Below, piece after piece: positions 1-13,500 of a stretch of DNA of 64,000 nt. Position 1 is the stretch's first letter. Each line of letters begins with the position of its first letter. The notes beneath the pieces were generated by a model. That model did no database searches, was not told the DNA's origin, and worked only from the letters and a program-made list of their open reading frames with translations. Position numbers and translations under genes: made by a program. The stretch comes from Heliocidaris tuberculata (taxonomy: Eukaryota > Echinodermata > Echinoidea > Camarodonta > Echinometridae): NCBI GenBank assembly GCA_025618425.1, contig CM046850.1, forward strand, positions 3,693,986 through 3,757,985, read 5' to 3'.

Positions 1-777
1 TATACTTCAAGTCAAAACTCACTTCATATCTAATTCAGACAGCTTATATTTCACTACACTGTCTACATTATATATTCTATTTTATGAATTGTATATAATG
101 TGTTCTTTGTCATAAGATTGTATTATCAGCAACATTTCATTCTGTCCTTTTACTCCAGCATTTTTCTTATGAATAAAGAAAAAGGAATTACACCTTTTTA
201 AATACACAAGTTAGTCAAAATGTGTTTATATGTTGTAATGTTGCAGAGTGTAATCACATTTATCACATTTGCACAATGACACCATCTTGAAGAAGAAGAA
301 GAAGAAGAAGAAGAAGAAGAAGAAGAAGAAGAAGAAGAAGAAGAAGAAGAAGAAGAAGAAGAAGAAGAAGAAGAAGAAGAAGAAGAAGAAGAAGAAGAAG
401 AAGAAGAAGAAGAAGAAGAAGAAGAAGAAGAAGAAGAAGAAGAAGAAGAAGAAGGAGGAGAAGAAGAAGAAGAAGAAGAAGAAGAAGAAGAAGAAGAAGA
501 AGAAGAAGAAGAAAGAAGGAGAAGAGGAGGAGGAGGAAGAAGAAGAAAAAGAAGAAAAAGGAGGAGGAGAAGGAAGAAGAAGAAGAAGAAGGAGGAGGAG
601 GAGGAGAAGGAAGAAGAAGAAGAAGAAGGAGGAGGAGGAGAAGGAAGAAGAAGGAGGAGGAGGAGAAGGAAGAAGAAGAAGGAGGAGGAGAAGGAGAAGA
701 AGAAGAAGAGGAGGAGGAGGAGAAGGAGAAGGAGAAAGAGAAGAAGGAAGAGGAGGAGGAGGAAAAATATTTTTAAT
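1..777. other. Downstream flank / 3' UTR of NIT-GC
   Basis: AT-rich sequence at 1-280, then the GAA tract. On the gene's strand the 3' UTR would begin as a long pyrimidine (TTC) run. I see no other gene here. Confidence 0.5.
285..768. repeat. GAA/GGA microsatellite (about 480 bp)
   Basis: Nearly pure GAA up to about 510, then interrupted GAA/GGA/GAGGA. Purine-only on the plus strand. The open frames across it (poly-Lys/Glu or poly-Ser/Leu) are artefacts of the repeat. Confidence 0.98.
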
Positions 778-966
778 TCACAAATGGGTTGGTGATTCAG
801 ACGGGTTTTTCCCAGCGAACTGAACACGACCTTTGTACATCTGATCATACATGTGAGCATAGCGATGTTCCTGTATACCCATGTGATCCCGGGCTGACAC
901 ATCCAGACCTAACATATCAAAGTCATCTCGACCAGTCAACCAGTACGTGTACATGCTTCCTTTACC
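778..966 (-). CDS. NIT-GC exon 13 (C-terminus and stop)
   Basis: Acceptor TCCCTACCAG, phase 0. [20 protein letters not shown] is the usual end of guanylate cyclase domains. A 45-residue polar tail follows, ending in SESPTHL, with TGA at 780-778. An ATTAAA directly follows the stop (777-772). About 10 bases further on begins the long GAA/TTC tract. Confidence 0.94.
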   Translation of the reverse strand, partial: GKGSMYTYWLTGRDDFDMLGLDVSARDHMGIQEHRYAHMYDQMYKGRVQFAGKNPSESPTHL

Positions 967-3900
967 CTGGTAGGGATACAAATCAAAATAAAAGTACATA
1001 CAGAAAATATACTCAACCAAAGAAGTAAGTTCCCCCTGACACATTTTGATATTACTTAAAGTAATATGATTAAATTCAATCATTCAAAAAGCAAATTATG
1101 CAGGATTTCCGTACCCACATTTTCATTGGTTATTTGCTAATGATTGATCATGTTTTCATAATGAAATTATGCTTTTATTGCAGTCGGTACAATAATGCAA
1201 TGTAGACTTTATATGTGTAGACTCGTTTCAATTCTTTTCATCCTTTGTTCATGTAAAGACCGATAATTTGCCTTTCAAAACTGCACGAAAATCACGATTT
1301 TTCAATACAGCTTCATAAATTTGCATGGTAAGTTATGCGCCTGTACATGCACAACGAAGGGAACTGAATACACAATGTACACCTTGTATTGTATTAGGAT
1401 ACCCAAAACATTTTTTCTTCTACCTACTACAATAAATATCATAATTTCATTATGAAAAGAATCTTTTATTCACGAATAACCAATCAAAAGGTGGGTAAGA
1501 AAATTCTACAGAGTTTTCCTTTTGAATGAACAAATGTCATGCACTATTTCTTGATGAGCTATATTAAAAAGTGTCAGGAGGGAACTTACTTTTTTGATTG
1601 AGCAGGGGCGGCGCCAGGGTATTTTGATAGGAGGGGCAAGACGACCTAAATATGACGTCATATTTTTTCTCCATTAAATAACAGGGGTAATATAGAGTTA
1701 TATGTTTAAGACCTCTCTTTTTAATACTCCTCTTTCTTCTTTCTTCCCTTTTCTTCCCTTTTCTTCCTCCTTTTCTTTTTTCTTTTTTTTTTCTTTTTTC
1801 ACTACTTGAAAAATCATAGGGGGGGGGCGATCGCCCCCTCTGCCCCCCCCCTGTAGCGCCGCCCCTGTGATTGAGTAACAACAATGTAATGTATTCCGAT
1901 CGATGCAAACAGAAAACAACTATGTAACTATACATGTACGTCCCCTACGCATTAACTTCTTTTCTGAAACATGTTTGTATTTGTAATATCATTCAGTGTT
2001 TTGATATTCGTTTTGTTAATTTTTTTGTTAATGAAATTTTGACAGACTAACTTGAGAATTGAAAGGGAAGGTATCGGGAGAGGAATTAAACATAATCTAC
2101 TCTTAAACGGATTGAAACATTATTGAGACCCACATAATTTTTGACCCCGTCCCGTTTGGCACTTTGCCCTTTGCCCTTTCCCCCGTTTCTAAAATCGTTC
2201 CACGACGCCAGTTATAAAGCTTGATTAAACAAAATGAAGCCGAATTTGGAACGGAAAATTGCTAACAATCAGAATGATTTAGAAATGTAAGATTTAGTTA
2301 AATAGAATGTAATATAATTGGAATACATTTAAATATCAAAGATGAAGAAAATTTAACATAGAACTACAAAATAGACACTAAATTCGATTGTACATCGTGA
2401 ATATGCATATGCAGAGCGTATAAGACTGCAAAAGTAAATGAATTTTTAAAATGCTTTCAAAATCGCATACAGGTTTCCCCGTATCGGTCTTACTTAACAT
2501 ACAGACTATTATATCTTGTGGTTCTTTTGCCAAAGATGTATTTATTCCTAGTGAAATATAAATCATATTTGGTCTAAGAAATTCAGTCTCGTCGGTTTCA
2601 CAAAATTGTCTTTGATATTCTTGAATAAGATAACATAAACGAATTCACGAATCAATCTTACCCTGATGTCTATCATGCCACGCTTGACGAAGCTGTATTC
2701 ACCCCACTCCAGTAATCCCATGTATGTCTCATGACTTACATGGATCTGTCCAGCTGTATCCAAAACATAGAATAGATAAGAAAAATAAAGAGGAAAACGT
2801 CAAACCATGCAATGTTTTAATAAAAGCAACAAAAAAAAAAGTTATTTTAACTCTATATCTTGCCATTTCCCCCTTTATAGGTGGCAGGTTGGTTTGAAGC
2901 ACCACCACCATCAACACAAACACTGCTATACCCCACCAATACCACCACCACCAGCACAGCCACCCCACCATCAACATCAACAGCAGTAGCAGCAGTACCA
3001 CCAGCACAAGCACCCCACCACCAACACCAGCACCCCACCACCAGCACCAACACCCCACCATCTTCACCACCGCTCTTATCACGACTGATGCCGCCATCAC
3101 TATCACCATCACCAGCATCACCATCTTCATCATCATCATCATCATCATCATCACTGACAACACACAACACCATCACCATCACCATCACCACCACCACCAC
3201 CACCACCACCACCATCATCACCACTACCAACATCAACGACACCAACACCAAAACTATCAATACCAACGCCCATCAATACCATCATCATCATCATCGACGA
3301 CATCCTCTCATCCTTGTTTTCATATAGCCTGCACTCTATAGAAGTGATGTTGACCGTGTCTCCAAAGATACAAACCCCCATCACCACTCCCACCACCACA
3401 ACCATTACCCCCACCAACACCACCACCACCAACACCACAATCATCGACCCCACCCTTTCATGCTGTCTTCAAGTAACTCATGGAGTCTAGTAGTCTCAAT
3501 GCACTGTTGATTATGTGTCTCTAAATAGACAGTAGGCATCTTTAAAGGCACCACCAACACCACCACCACCACAATCATCGACCTTACCCTTTCATGCTGT
3601 CTTCATGTTACTCATGGAGGTCCAGAATACGTTGTTGACTGTGTCTCCAAAGAGACAATAGGCACCTTAAAACCACCACACCTCCACCACCATCACCACA
3701 ACCACCATTAACTCCACCCTTTAACCCTGTCTTCAAGTTGCTTATGGAGCTTTGTCTGCATTCTAGATGCGGTGTTGACTGTGTCTCCAAAGAGACAGTA
3801 TCAAGGCACCTTCAAACCACCAGCACCGCCCCCACCACACCACCACTTCCACCATCACCAATATCACCACCAACCATCACCACCTACCACTATTACTGAC

Positions 3901-5559
3901 AACACCCTCTTATTATTACGTCTAGTCTGCGTCCGAGATGCGATGTTAGTCGTGCCTCCAAAGAGACAGCTAGTAGCTGGGCATTTTCAAATCACCACCA
4001 TCGTCACCACCACCACCACCCCAACACCTCCATGACCACCACACCAGCACCATCATATGTCTATAACACTCACGGAGCCCTGTCGTCTGCATTCGAGATG
4101 CGGTGTTGACCGTGTCTCCGAAAAGACAGTATCGGGGCATCTTTAAACCAACAACACCAGCCACCAAGGGACCTGATTCAAAAACAAATAAAATTATTAC
4201 AGTGATGGTTGAACGATGGTAAATTAACAATAGTTAGTTTCAATATTATGAAGATGATATGAACCGTTCTATTGTGGCGTATTATCAAAACCGTTGAACA
4301 CACTTTAAAATAATTGTGTTTTAAGTCACGGTTTGTTTCTTTTAAAAAAAATTAACAGTCACAATGGTATACCAACTATTTTAATTATTATAATGATGGT
4401 AATCATTTTCACATAATATAACAATATAATAGCATACTATTGCATGATTGTCTGGCTACTATTTCAGCACACGCCAGACAGGAAAGATATTGATCTTTGG
4501 ACTTCATGTAATGGATATTCTAGAGAAAGGAGTGACCAACATTGTTTTATTAACCTAAGAGGAATGTAAAATGCAAATAAGAACAAATATGTAGATCTTC
4601 TATATCTCTTCTGTAAAGGAAAAGAAGAATATGATCGTATTTCTAGAAACATTACCCATGTGGATTCCAAAGCGAACTTTGATCTTCATGTGAGGTTTGT
4701 GGGGAACCTCGAGAATGTTTACGTGATGTCTCAGGTCAAGGGTCACCGTAGCTATTTCACAAACGTGTCGATCATGGCGGTCCGGAACACCTGAATATTA
4801 ATCAAATGATATAATACTTTACCCTTTGTTTGAACGTGACTAAAAATCAGGTTCACAGCGCACGAAGGGAGCTAAACTTTAAGTTTCGCTTGTAGTTTCC
4901 AAACTTTAAGTTATCTTGTGGTTTCAGACCGTATGAACGGACTCGTATAAGTTTCGAAACTTTAAGTTTACTTGTATAGTTCTAAAACTACAAGCGAACT
5001 TGTAGTTAACGTCGACAGCACGAGCAGCGGAGTGGTCCTCAATCGCAGTTATGAACCGTGTGGACAGAATAAACCTTAAGTTTAGCTGTTGTTAATGATG
5101 ACCTCTCTGTTCATGTTAAACGACGATCGCTCGACTTGTCATCTCAGAACAACGAGCGTCGTTGTTTCAGGCCCGTGTGAACCGTCGTCGTTGTTAGTGA
5201 GTGGTTTCGTTAAATTAAAGTTTTTCTGACTTAAAGTTTCGAAATCACAAGTCCCGTATGAACGCAACTAGTATCAATGATGAGGGGGTTTTTTTTTGTC
5301 CGGCTTCCATTTTGATAATGAGTAATTTAACCCGATATGAAGAATCCAAACTTGTGCGTGTGGATATATACTTCAAAATAAATTTAGTATTCGTCTGTAA
5401 GCCCCCTCCCCCACCTTACTGCATGATGGGCATTCATTAAAACAATAAATCTACGAATCATACAGTTGGGACAGGCAAACGCCCATCCACACATATTATC
5501 ATCCTCATCAGAGTATAACAATTATCGCCATCATTGTCATCATCATCATGATCATCACC

Positions 5560-5591
<32 letters not shown>

Positions 5592-7481
5592 ATCACCTCT
5601 ATCATAATCATTATCATTATCATCATCAGCATCGTCACCTTCATTATCACCACCACCACCATCATCATCATTGTCATCATTACCATAGTCAAGATCATTA
5701 TCATCATCATCCATATAATCATTGTCGTCATCATCATCATCATCATTGCAATCATTATCATTATCATCATCACCACCATCATCATCATTACCATCGTCAC
5801 GATCATCATCATTATTATCATCACCATCAACATCATCATCGTAATCATCGTCGTCATCATCATCATCATCGCAATCATCATCACAATTATTATAAACATA
5901 AAAAACCATAAACAAATTAACAAACAAATATCAGACTGTTAAATCCTACTAACCTGCTGCGAGCATGTATGTTTCGTTTACGGTTTCCACTTTGTATACG
6001 TCGTAATTTTCAATCCGGGAATCAAACAGCAAATATAAACCGTTCAGCATTTCGACAACCTGCACAATCAAATATTAAATACGTTTAAAAGAAGTCAGGC
6101 TTATTCCAAATCTATAAATCCAAATTTAGTTTATTGTTAATTGTTGGAATATGAAATACCTTTGATATTGATTAAGACACAAACGCAGCAACTCATCATT
6201 ATGCCATATTAAAACAAGGGATATATTCAAGGATTTAATTGATACCAATTAGCGAATGGGATTTGACCGATGAGTAAATAGATCTCGGTTTTAACCAATA
6301 AATATGATCAGATCATATTCAACCAATGAGCGAAGGTCGAAGGACCAAATCTTAACAAAACTAACCTAATAGTTTATATATGATCGATTATCAACTAATG
6401 AACAGTTAGGACCGAATTTCAACCAATGAGCGTACGGTATATAATCGTATTTCAACCAATAAGCAAATATGAACATGACTGATTAGCATATGATTATGAA
6501 GCATAATAGTCGATCGGTTAAATTGGAAAACATAAGCGCCCCACCCCCTTCTTCTTATTTCTTGCGCCTTGGGAAAATTTTCGGCCAACCTATCGGCAAA
6601 TTTGATGCGACCTCCACCCCCCCCCCCCCCACCCCCCAGCCCCTCATTCAAAATAGTCTGGTCGCTGCAAGTTGTTTTACCTCCATCGGCGCACTCCGTC
6701 CACAGAGCCGACTAAACCCGGCGATGTCCGCAAACATGACGGACGCAGATTCGTAGAGTTCACCGTTGACACCTTCCGTATTCATCAGCCGTATCGCCAC
6801 TGACGGCGGCATCATCGAATTCAGGAGGTAGGTCGACCGCTTCTTCTCCTTGTTCAGCTCCTACATTATGACGTAAATAAGACGATGAATTTAGAGTTAA
6901 TACCAACTCACACGAGGCGTCATTTCGATTGCGTCATTACATGCGCTAATCGAGCCTGTTAAGGAATTAACCCATATAGCTTTAAGTATTGTTTGCACTG
7001 TTCATTTTGCAATCACTTTTCCAAACGATATCACAAATCACTGACGCTGTCCTAACGTCAGCCAATGACGTCTCGTGTGAGTCGGGCTTTATTCTAAATG
7101 CCCGTTGCATATATGAAACGTCATTTTCTGACGTAGAACGGCGTCAGCAATTTGCACCGTTTTTGCCGCCCCCAAAAGTGAGAAATACATCGTTTAAAAA
7201 AAAAACGCAGTCGAAAGGACGCCTTGAAACTTGCATGAAGCACGGTCATTAGAACCCCGAAGGTGACTTGTACGGTCTTTTGTGAATCACGACCATGGTC
7301 ACGACGCGACAGAGTGATATCGTTTAAAATGTGATTGAAAAAATGGATATAGCAAACCAGGGGCGGATCCAGGATTTTGTATAAGGGGAGGGGGCACACA
7401 AATGCTTGTCTTTACTAGGAAACTGCTTGGAGGGAGACTCGTATTTTTCGGGTCTCGCCAGCTCTCGAAAAGTCGCTCAGT

Positions 7482-7534
<53 letters not shown>

Positions 7535-10500
7535 GCGATAAAAAAAAATCACTCTGACAAGGAAAAAAAGAAGAAAAAAAAAAGGGTTTTTCGTTCTAAA
7601 AGGAGGGGCACAATCACAAAAAGGGGGACACAATGCATACTTTTCTTCCAAAAGCCCCCCCCCCTAAATCCGCCACTGGCGCAACAATAACTTGATAACG
7701 CGGCCTTCACAGGCTCGATTAGCACAGGTCCTGACGCAGCCGAAAGGACGCTTCTTTTGAAACGGGCATTAGAAAGAATTTTAACAGACTTCTATTTCTT
7801 GGGGGTTTGTTTTGGATAATCTTAGATTGTGACTTTGTTGAATTCCTTACAATTTTACTTTTTTATCACATAGCTATTAGGAACCTTCTTGTGCTCTCTC
7901 ATTCTACAAAAAGGCTTGTCGAGAAACAGGGATATTTTTTAATTGCCAACATAGCTTTCTTGCAACGGAATGACTTAACGTCATTCTCGATATCCAAATA
8001 ATCTTGATTTTTCAAATTCTTGATTCGCCGCTGAAAGCAGGCCTGTAAAACAAAAACAAGTTGATGAAGCTATACACCTTTGTCTGAGTAGCCAAGGTAA
8101 GGGCGTAGTTCTGTAAGACGGTGGTCAGCGACCAGATGGCCCTCAGGGTCAGTGGACACATGATGATAACGACAACGACAAGGAAGATGCTCACGGCGAT
8201 GTTTTCCGTGTCATCCTCAAGTTCCTTCTCGAGTCGAGCTAGGATCTCGTCGGCCATGTTCTTCTGGACCTTCTCCAAGATGTCGATGTAGACCTAGATG
8301 AAATATAATCGCAAGGATTTGTTAAAGTCCTAAAAAGAGAAAATTCCATCCTAAAAAAATCCACAAAGAGGTGGGTTTTTTTTCGATCTGTTTATTTTCT
8401 ATTTAAAGTTGATGAGCGTAGCTCGTTTGATCAATCAAGTAATTAAAGTCTTAATAATAGAATAGAAGGGAAACGATAATAACAGTGAATTAGCAGTAGT
8501 AGTAGAAGATGAAGAAGACAAGGACAACGAATAAAAAGAAGATGATGATGACGTTTATCATGTAGAAGAAGAAGGAGGACAAGAATATGATGATGATGAC
8601 GATGATAATGACGACGACGATGATGATGATGACGACGACGATGATGATGGAGAAGAAGATGAAGAAGAAGAAGAAGAAGAAGAAGAAGAAGAAGAAGAAG
8701 AAGAAGAAGAAGAAGAAGAAGAAGAAGAAGAAGAAGAAGAAGAAGAAGAAGAAGAAGAAGAAGAAGAAGAAGAAGAAGAAGAAGAAGGAGGAGGAGGAGG
8801 AGGAGGAGGAGGAGGAGGACTAGGAGGAGGAGAAGGATAAAGAAAATAATATTCTTTTTTTTTTTACAAAGACGATTCTTCACTTCGGTTGATTATACAC
8901 GGAAGAGAACCCCGCTTAGTTGTAAAAGACACACAGACAAACAAACACACAGATAAACAAATAAACAAAAAGACAAACATACAAACAAACAAATTTACCC
9001 AAAACATCTGATTATTTGCCTAAGATTTACCGTCATACTGTCGAACCAAAGGGTGGCACTTTCAAAGTTGGGCTGGGTACTCGCGACAGAATTCTCCAAT
9101 ATTTCCTTCCGCATGTCGAGAATGGTAAGCGTGAAATTAGCAAAGTCTGCGATGTTTTGCATCTGAGTGAAATAAATAAAAGGAGAAAGAATCTCACAAC
9201 TTGACTATTATATGATTATTAATTTTGGAGAAAAAAACTATTAATGTACATTCCGAATACAGATTTTCTAGGCCTACAGACGAAGCGCTGCTTTTGACTC
9301 ATTTTGACTAAATGTATAAGATGTTGGTCTAACCTAATCAAATCTACATCGTTTACATTGTCATCCGTAAAAGATGTTGATATTTTTCTTTATACTATAA
9401 ACAAATAAGGATATCTTATACATGAATAGCAAACAACAACACAAATTTCGAATTCCTTTCTTTATGCGGAGGAGCGAAATTGCATAAGTCAAGTTCAACA
9501 TCACTCAAAGAATGTAGCTGACGTCATCCAATTAGAGCGGGTCATAAAGTAAGAGACAGACACTTTTGTTTACGCGAAAAGATCTTCATATTCTTCATTA
9601 TTCATGAGAGAAGACACACAAGATGGGGTCAACTATATTCGGAAAGATTTCAAATTGATACCTCGTTTTCGTAGAACTTCTGGATGAGTGGCGAGTAGCG
9701 CTTAGATGCCGCAAAGTTCCACGACCCCACGTTGTATTTTTCCATATACCAGACATAGTCTTCGTGCCTCTCAAACCCGCCGAGGGTGTAGAATACAGCA
9801 CCTGTGTATAGATGGAGAAATAATAAAAATGTTTCTCCTTCCCCCTTTTTATCTCCTCTCCATATTCTCATTTCCTGTCGTCTTTTTTTATCCTCTCTTC
9901 CTCTCGCCGGCACAAATTTGATCTAATAATTTCCTCTCACCTCGACGACTTGCCTCGTCCTTCTTGTAAAACACTTTCTTATCCATTCTCTTCCTTTCAT
10001 TCTCACCATGTTTGTGAATGATTTCCCTTCATCGTCTTCGTCTTTTTCTTCCATTTCTTTGTCCTCTCTTCCTCTCTTGTTCTATTCAACATTCCTTCTC
10101 CTTCGGATGCTCCTCAACTCCCCCCCCCCCCCCATACCACCATTACTCGTCTTCTTCTTCCTCTTTTTTCGCATCCTCCTGTTCTCACCATTCCTCTGCT
10201 CTAGTCGTATATCTGTCACCTTTGATTATTTCGTTCAAAATCGACATGTCTATAACGTCAACATGCGGTACAACAAAATTATTGTCCCTGCCGTGTTTAG
10301 ATTTTCAAGAAATTGTTACGGTTATGTTCAACACATAAAAGGAAATCTGCAAGCCTATTTCTCGCCTAACACCAATAACCATTCAAAAACATTAAAAAAA
10401 TACTTATGAAATGATGGTATAGGTATACAATATAACATAGACATACATTCATAAATATTTCACACAAAATTTTCTCGACGTCATCGCTCACCGAGTGTCC

Positions 10501-13500
10501 TTTCAATACCGGTATCGACGTTGCTGACGATGAGGAGCTGGTAAGCGACCAGGATCTGCCACGAGCCGTGCCCCTGTGAGTTCCCGACACTCTCGTAGAG
10601 CCAATCGATGAAGATCTGCAGCATGTCGGTGTAGAACTCGATCTCTCGATACACCGTGGTGTTAGCATGGTGTAGACGTTGTCGGTGCTGCTCCAAGTTC
10701 TCCTTGAAGTCGTTCTTCTCACGAAAAAAGGGCAACTCCTGTGATATTTATATCGGTAGAAAGATCATTAATAGACCTGTATGTTTCCATTTTAAAGTGA
10801 TTTTTTTTTTAAATCAATGATTGAGAGTATGCACAAAAGCTGAATATACACATAAGCTGAATAGTCATAATAACCATAAGATAACCCTATAATTTTAATT
10901 AATCGACTTTAAGTTCAAGGGGCAGTTTGTAGGGTTTGGGTCAATATGCCTCAATTTTACCAAAGGCTTCCATTACCCCCCCCCCCCCCCCTAAATAGAA
11001 CTACACTAAACGAGGAGAGTCTAATGTTAGTTTTCGCATAATGCAGAAGTCCCAGGCAGAAGTAACCAATATTCACATTCTGTTTGATACCGGTGCTTAC
11101 CTATTTGTAATAAGGTTCGCTAAGTAAGAGAAATACATGCTTATTTTACACGGCTTATGAATTCCTTTCCCGAGGAAAGACTATTGAATGCCTTAACTTA
11201 CATTGAGGATACTCGTCTCCACCGGCCATTCCTGCAGCTCATCAAGAGCGATATCAGTCAGCGGGTAGGTCTCGGTAAGGAAAGCCTTGCTGTTCGGTGC
11301 GATCACACTCACATACAGAGCTGTCATATCACGCTCTCTCTGCAAGCGGCTGAGGAGAAGTCCGATGTTACGGCTGAATCGGATGACGTTACGGATCTCG
11401 ATGTCGACACTGTAGTGAGAGTGATGAATACAAATGAAGGCGAGATATATCGTCAACTCGTCATTTATCGCTAAGCATCAGAAGTTGATTGTACACTGTT
11501 ACTCAAATGGAAGAGAGATTTAGAGAGGTGTTGTCTAGTGGATATGTCATCGGACTGCAGATCACAAGGTGCGGGGTTCGATTCCCTGCCACAGCACTAA
11601 TGTCCTTGGGCAAGATATTAAACTATATTTGCCACACTCCACCCAGGTGAAGTAAATTGGTACCCCTTAGGAAGAAATTTCTTGAATGCTTGAGCGCCTC
11701 TTCATGGTCGCTCGGCTAAAGCCGGGGTTTTAAAGCGAGGTAGAACAGTATAATACTGATGAGGCTATACTGGGTAAACAAGATATATTATTACTATTAT
11801 TATTGTTATTATTGTTGTTAATATTATTATTATCATAAACGGAAACAAAAACTATTTGAAGGGGGATGGTCACCATGAGACAGAGATAGCTGTCACAATG
11901 ATTTCTGAATTAACTCTTATCCTTATTTTGACAACTGTATTCCAATACAAAACGTTTACCCCTTTCTTAAAACGTATCATCGCCCTTGAGGGTAAAGTTC
12001 CAAGCTCCCCCCCCCCCCTCCCCTCCAGGCCATAATGTCCGATGACATGATAGTGCAATCGCTCAAATGACAATATTCATTACCAATAAGGAGATATGTT
12101 ATAATCGAAAACCGGGAGTAGATGAAACAGATGTGTGAACAACAAATCAGAGGTTAGACAATTTAAACGGCCTGAAAATTTAAGCATACATATGTCGATC
12201 TTATGTATCGATAGTTCTACATCTCATTGAGATAACAAGAACTGTATTTGATATTCAGCTACGTAGCATTGAAGCTATTCTTCCAATACCGCTGGCAAAT
12301 ATTAATGCTAAAGCACAACCTATTTAAAAGTGTATAGATCAGAGTAAAAACAATGCAAGTTGAATACTTCTGCCTCTACTTTAGATCACAATAATCCTAG
12401 TTTTTCACCGAATCGATGCACGCAAGCTGTCACCGAGCACTCAATCGAAACGCAATTATAGAACTTCGGGTGCTGATGAAACTTAAATTCTAAACGTTTA
12501 ATGTCATAGGAATAAAAGTACCAGAAATATATAGTACTTCTACATCTACTTTAGATTACTCGAATCGTTTTTCTCCGGAAAAAAACGATGACGGAAAGGA
12601 AGGAGATGCTGACGAAGACGTTGATGGTGATGTTGATGAAGACGATGATGATGATGATGAAGATGATGATGTTGATGACGACGATGATGATGATGATGAT
12701 AATGATGATGTTGATGGTGATGTTGATGACGATGATGATGATAATAATGATGAAGATGATGATTATAATATGATGATATGATAAGAAATAATGGAAATCC
12801 AGAATTAGACATGTATAAATATAAAGAATCATCACACTATACTCCCGTCCCCGGGATCACCGGCTATTAGGATAACAATAACAAAATATTTCTTATTCTT
12901 CCGTAGAAATCTCACACTACTTATTCTGTATGCCTGATATAGTATGTTTTTCATGTTTCCCCAAATAAAATTAATGTGCGTTATTCCGAAGAATCCGAAC
13001 GCGCGCATTGCTACGAATGTCTGCTGTGTAGAAGGTTTGTGATTCTTAAATTTAAAAAAAGAGTTAAGTGAAATAGGCCTCTATATAGGCCTCCGACGGT
13101 TTTTACTAATCCGAACTTAATGTCATGTTCGTTAATCCAATGATGTCGAGGTATAAATCCGAAGGTTTGTATATCCGAAAATGAATTATTTGTTAACTTT
13201 AGTTTATAGCCTTTATTCTGAATGTCCGTTATTCCGGAAATGAAAAGGGCTAAATAATCTGATTGTATAGTTTTTGGTTCGGGTGGATGGTTCATATTTT
13301 TTTTTTCCGGATTAAAGTGATATATTTGAATAACGGACTCTCAGGATCTCGTGTATAGGCTCACAGTCTGAATAACAAACCTCTCGATTAACGAACCTTC
13401 AGAATAACATATTCACGTTGTAAGGGTCCTACTAAAAGCCGCCAACAGCAGCCAACAGCAGCCAACAGGATACCAAGACACGGTAATCGATTTACCAAAA

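Noticed and set aside
198..902. Long open frames of poly-Lys/Glu or poly-Ser/Leu
   Set aside because: They are translations of the GAA microsatellite; only the minus-strand exon at 966-778 within this span is coding.
3740..3818. Alternative usable exon 11 copy
   Set aside because: Keeps [14 protein letters not shown] but has an in-frame TGA and has lost the GT donor.
5466..5942. 158-codon His/Ile frame and opposing Asp/Met frames
   Set aside because: Pure products of the CAT microsatellite; no splice or family evidence.
8443..8883. 146-codon poly-Leu frame
   Set aside because: GAA/GAT repeat translation.
11524..11600. Possible tRNA gene because of a perfect B box
   Set aside because: No clover-leaf acceptor stem, and the body continues into a SINE shared with 41601.
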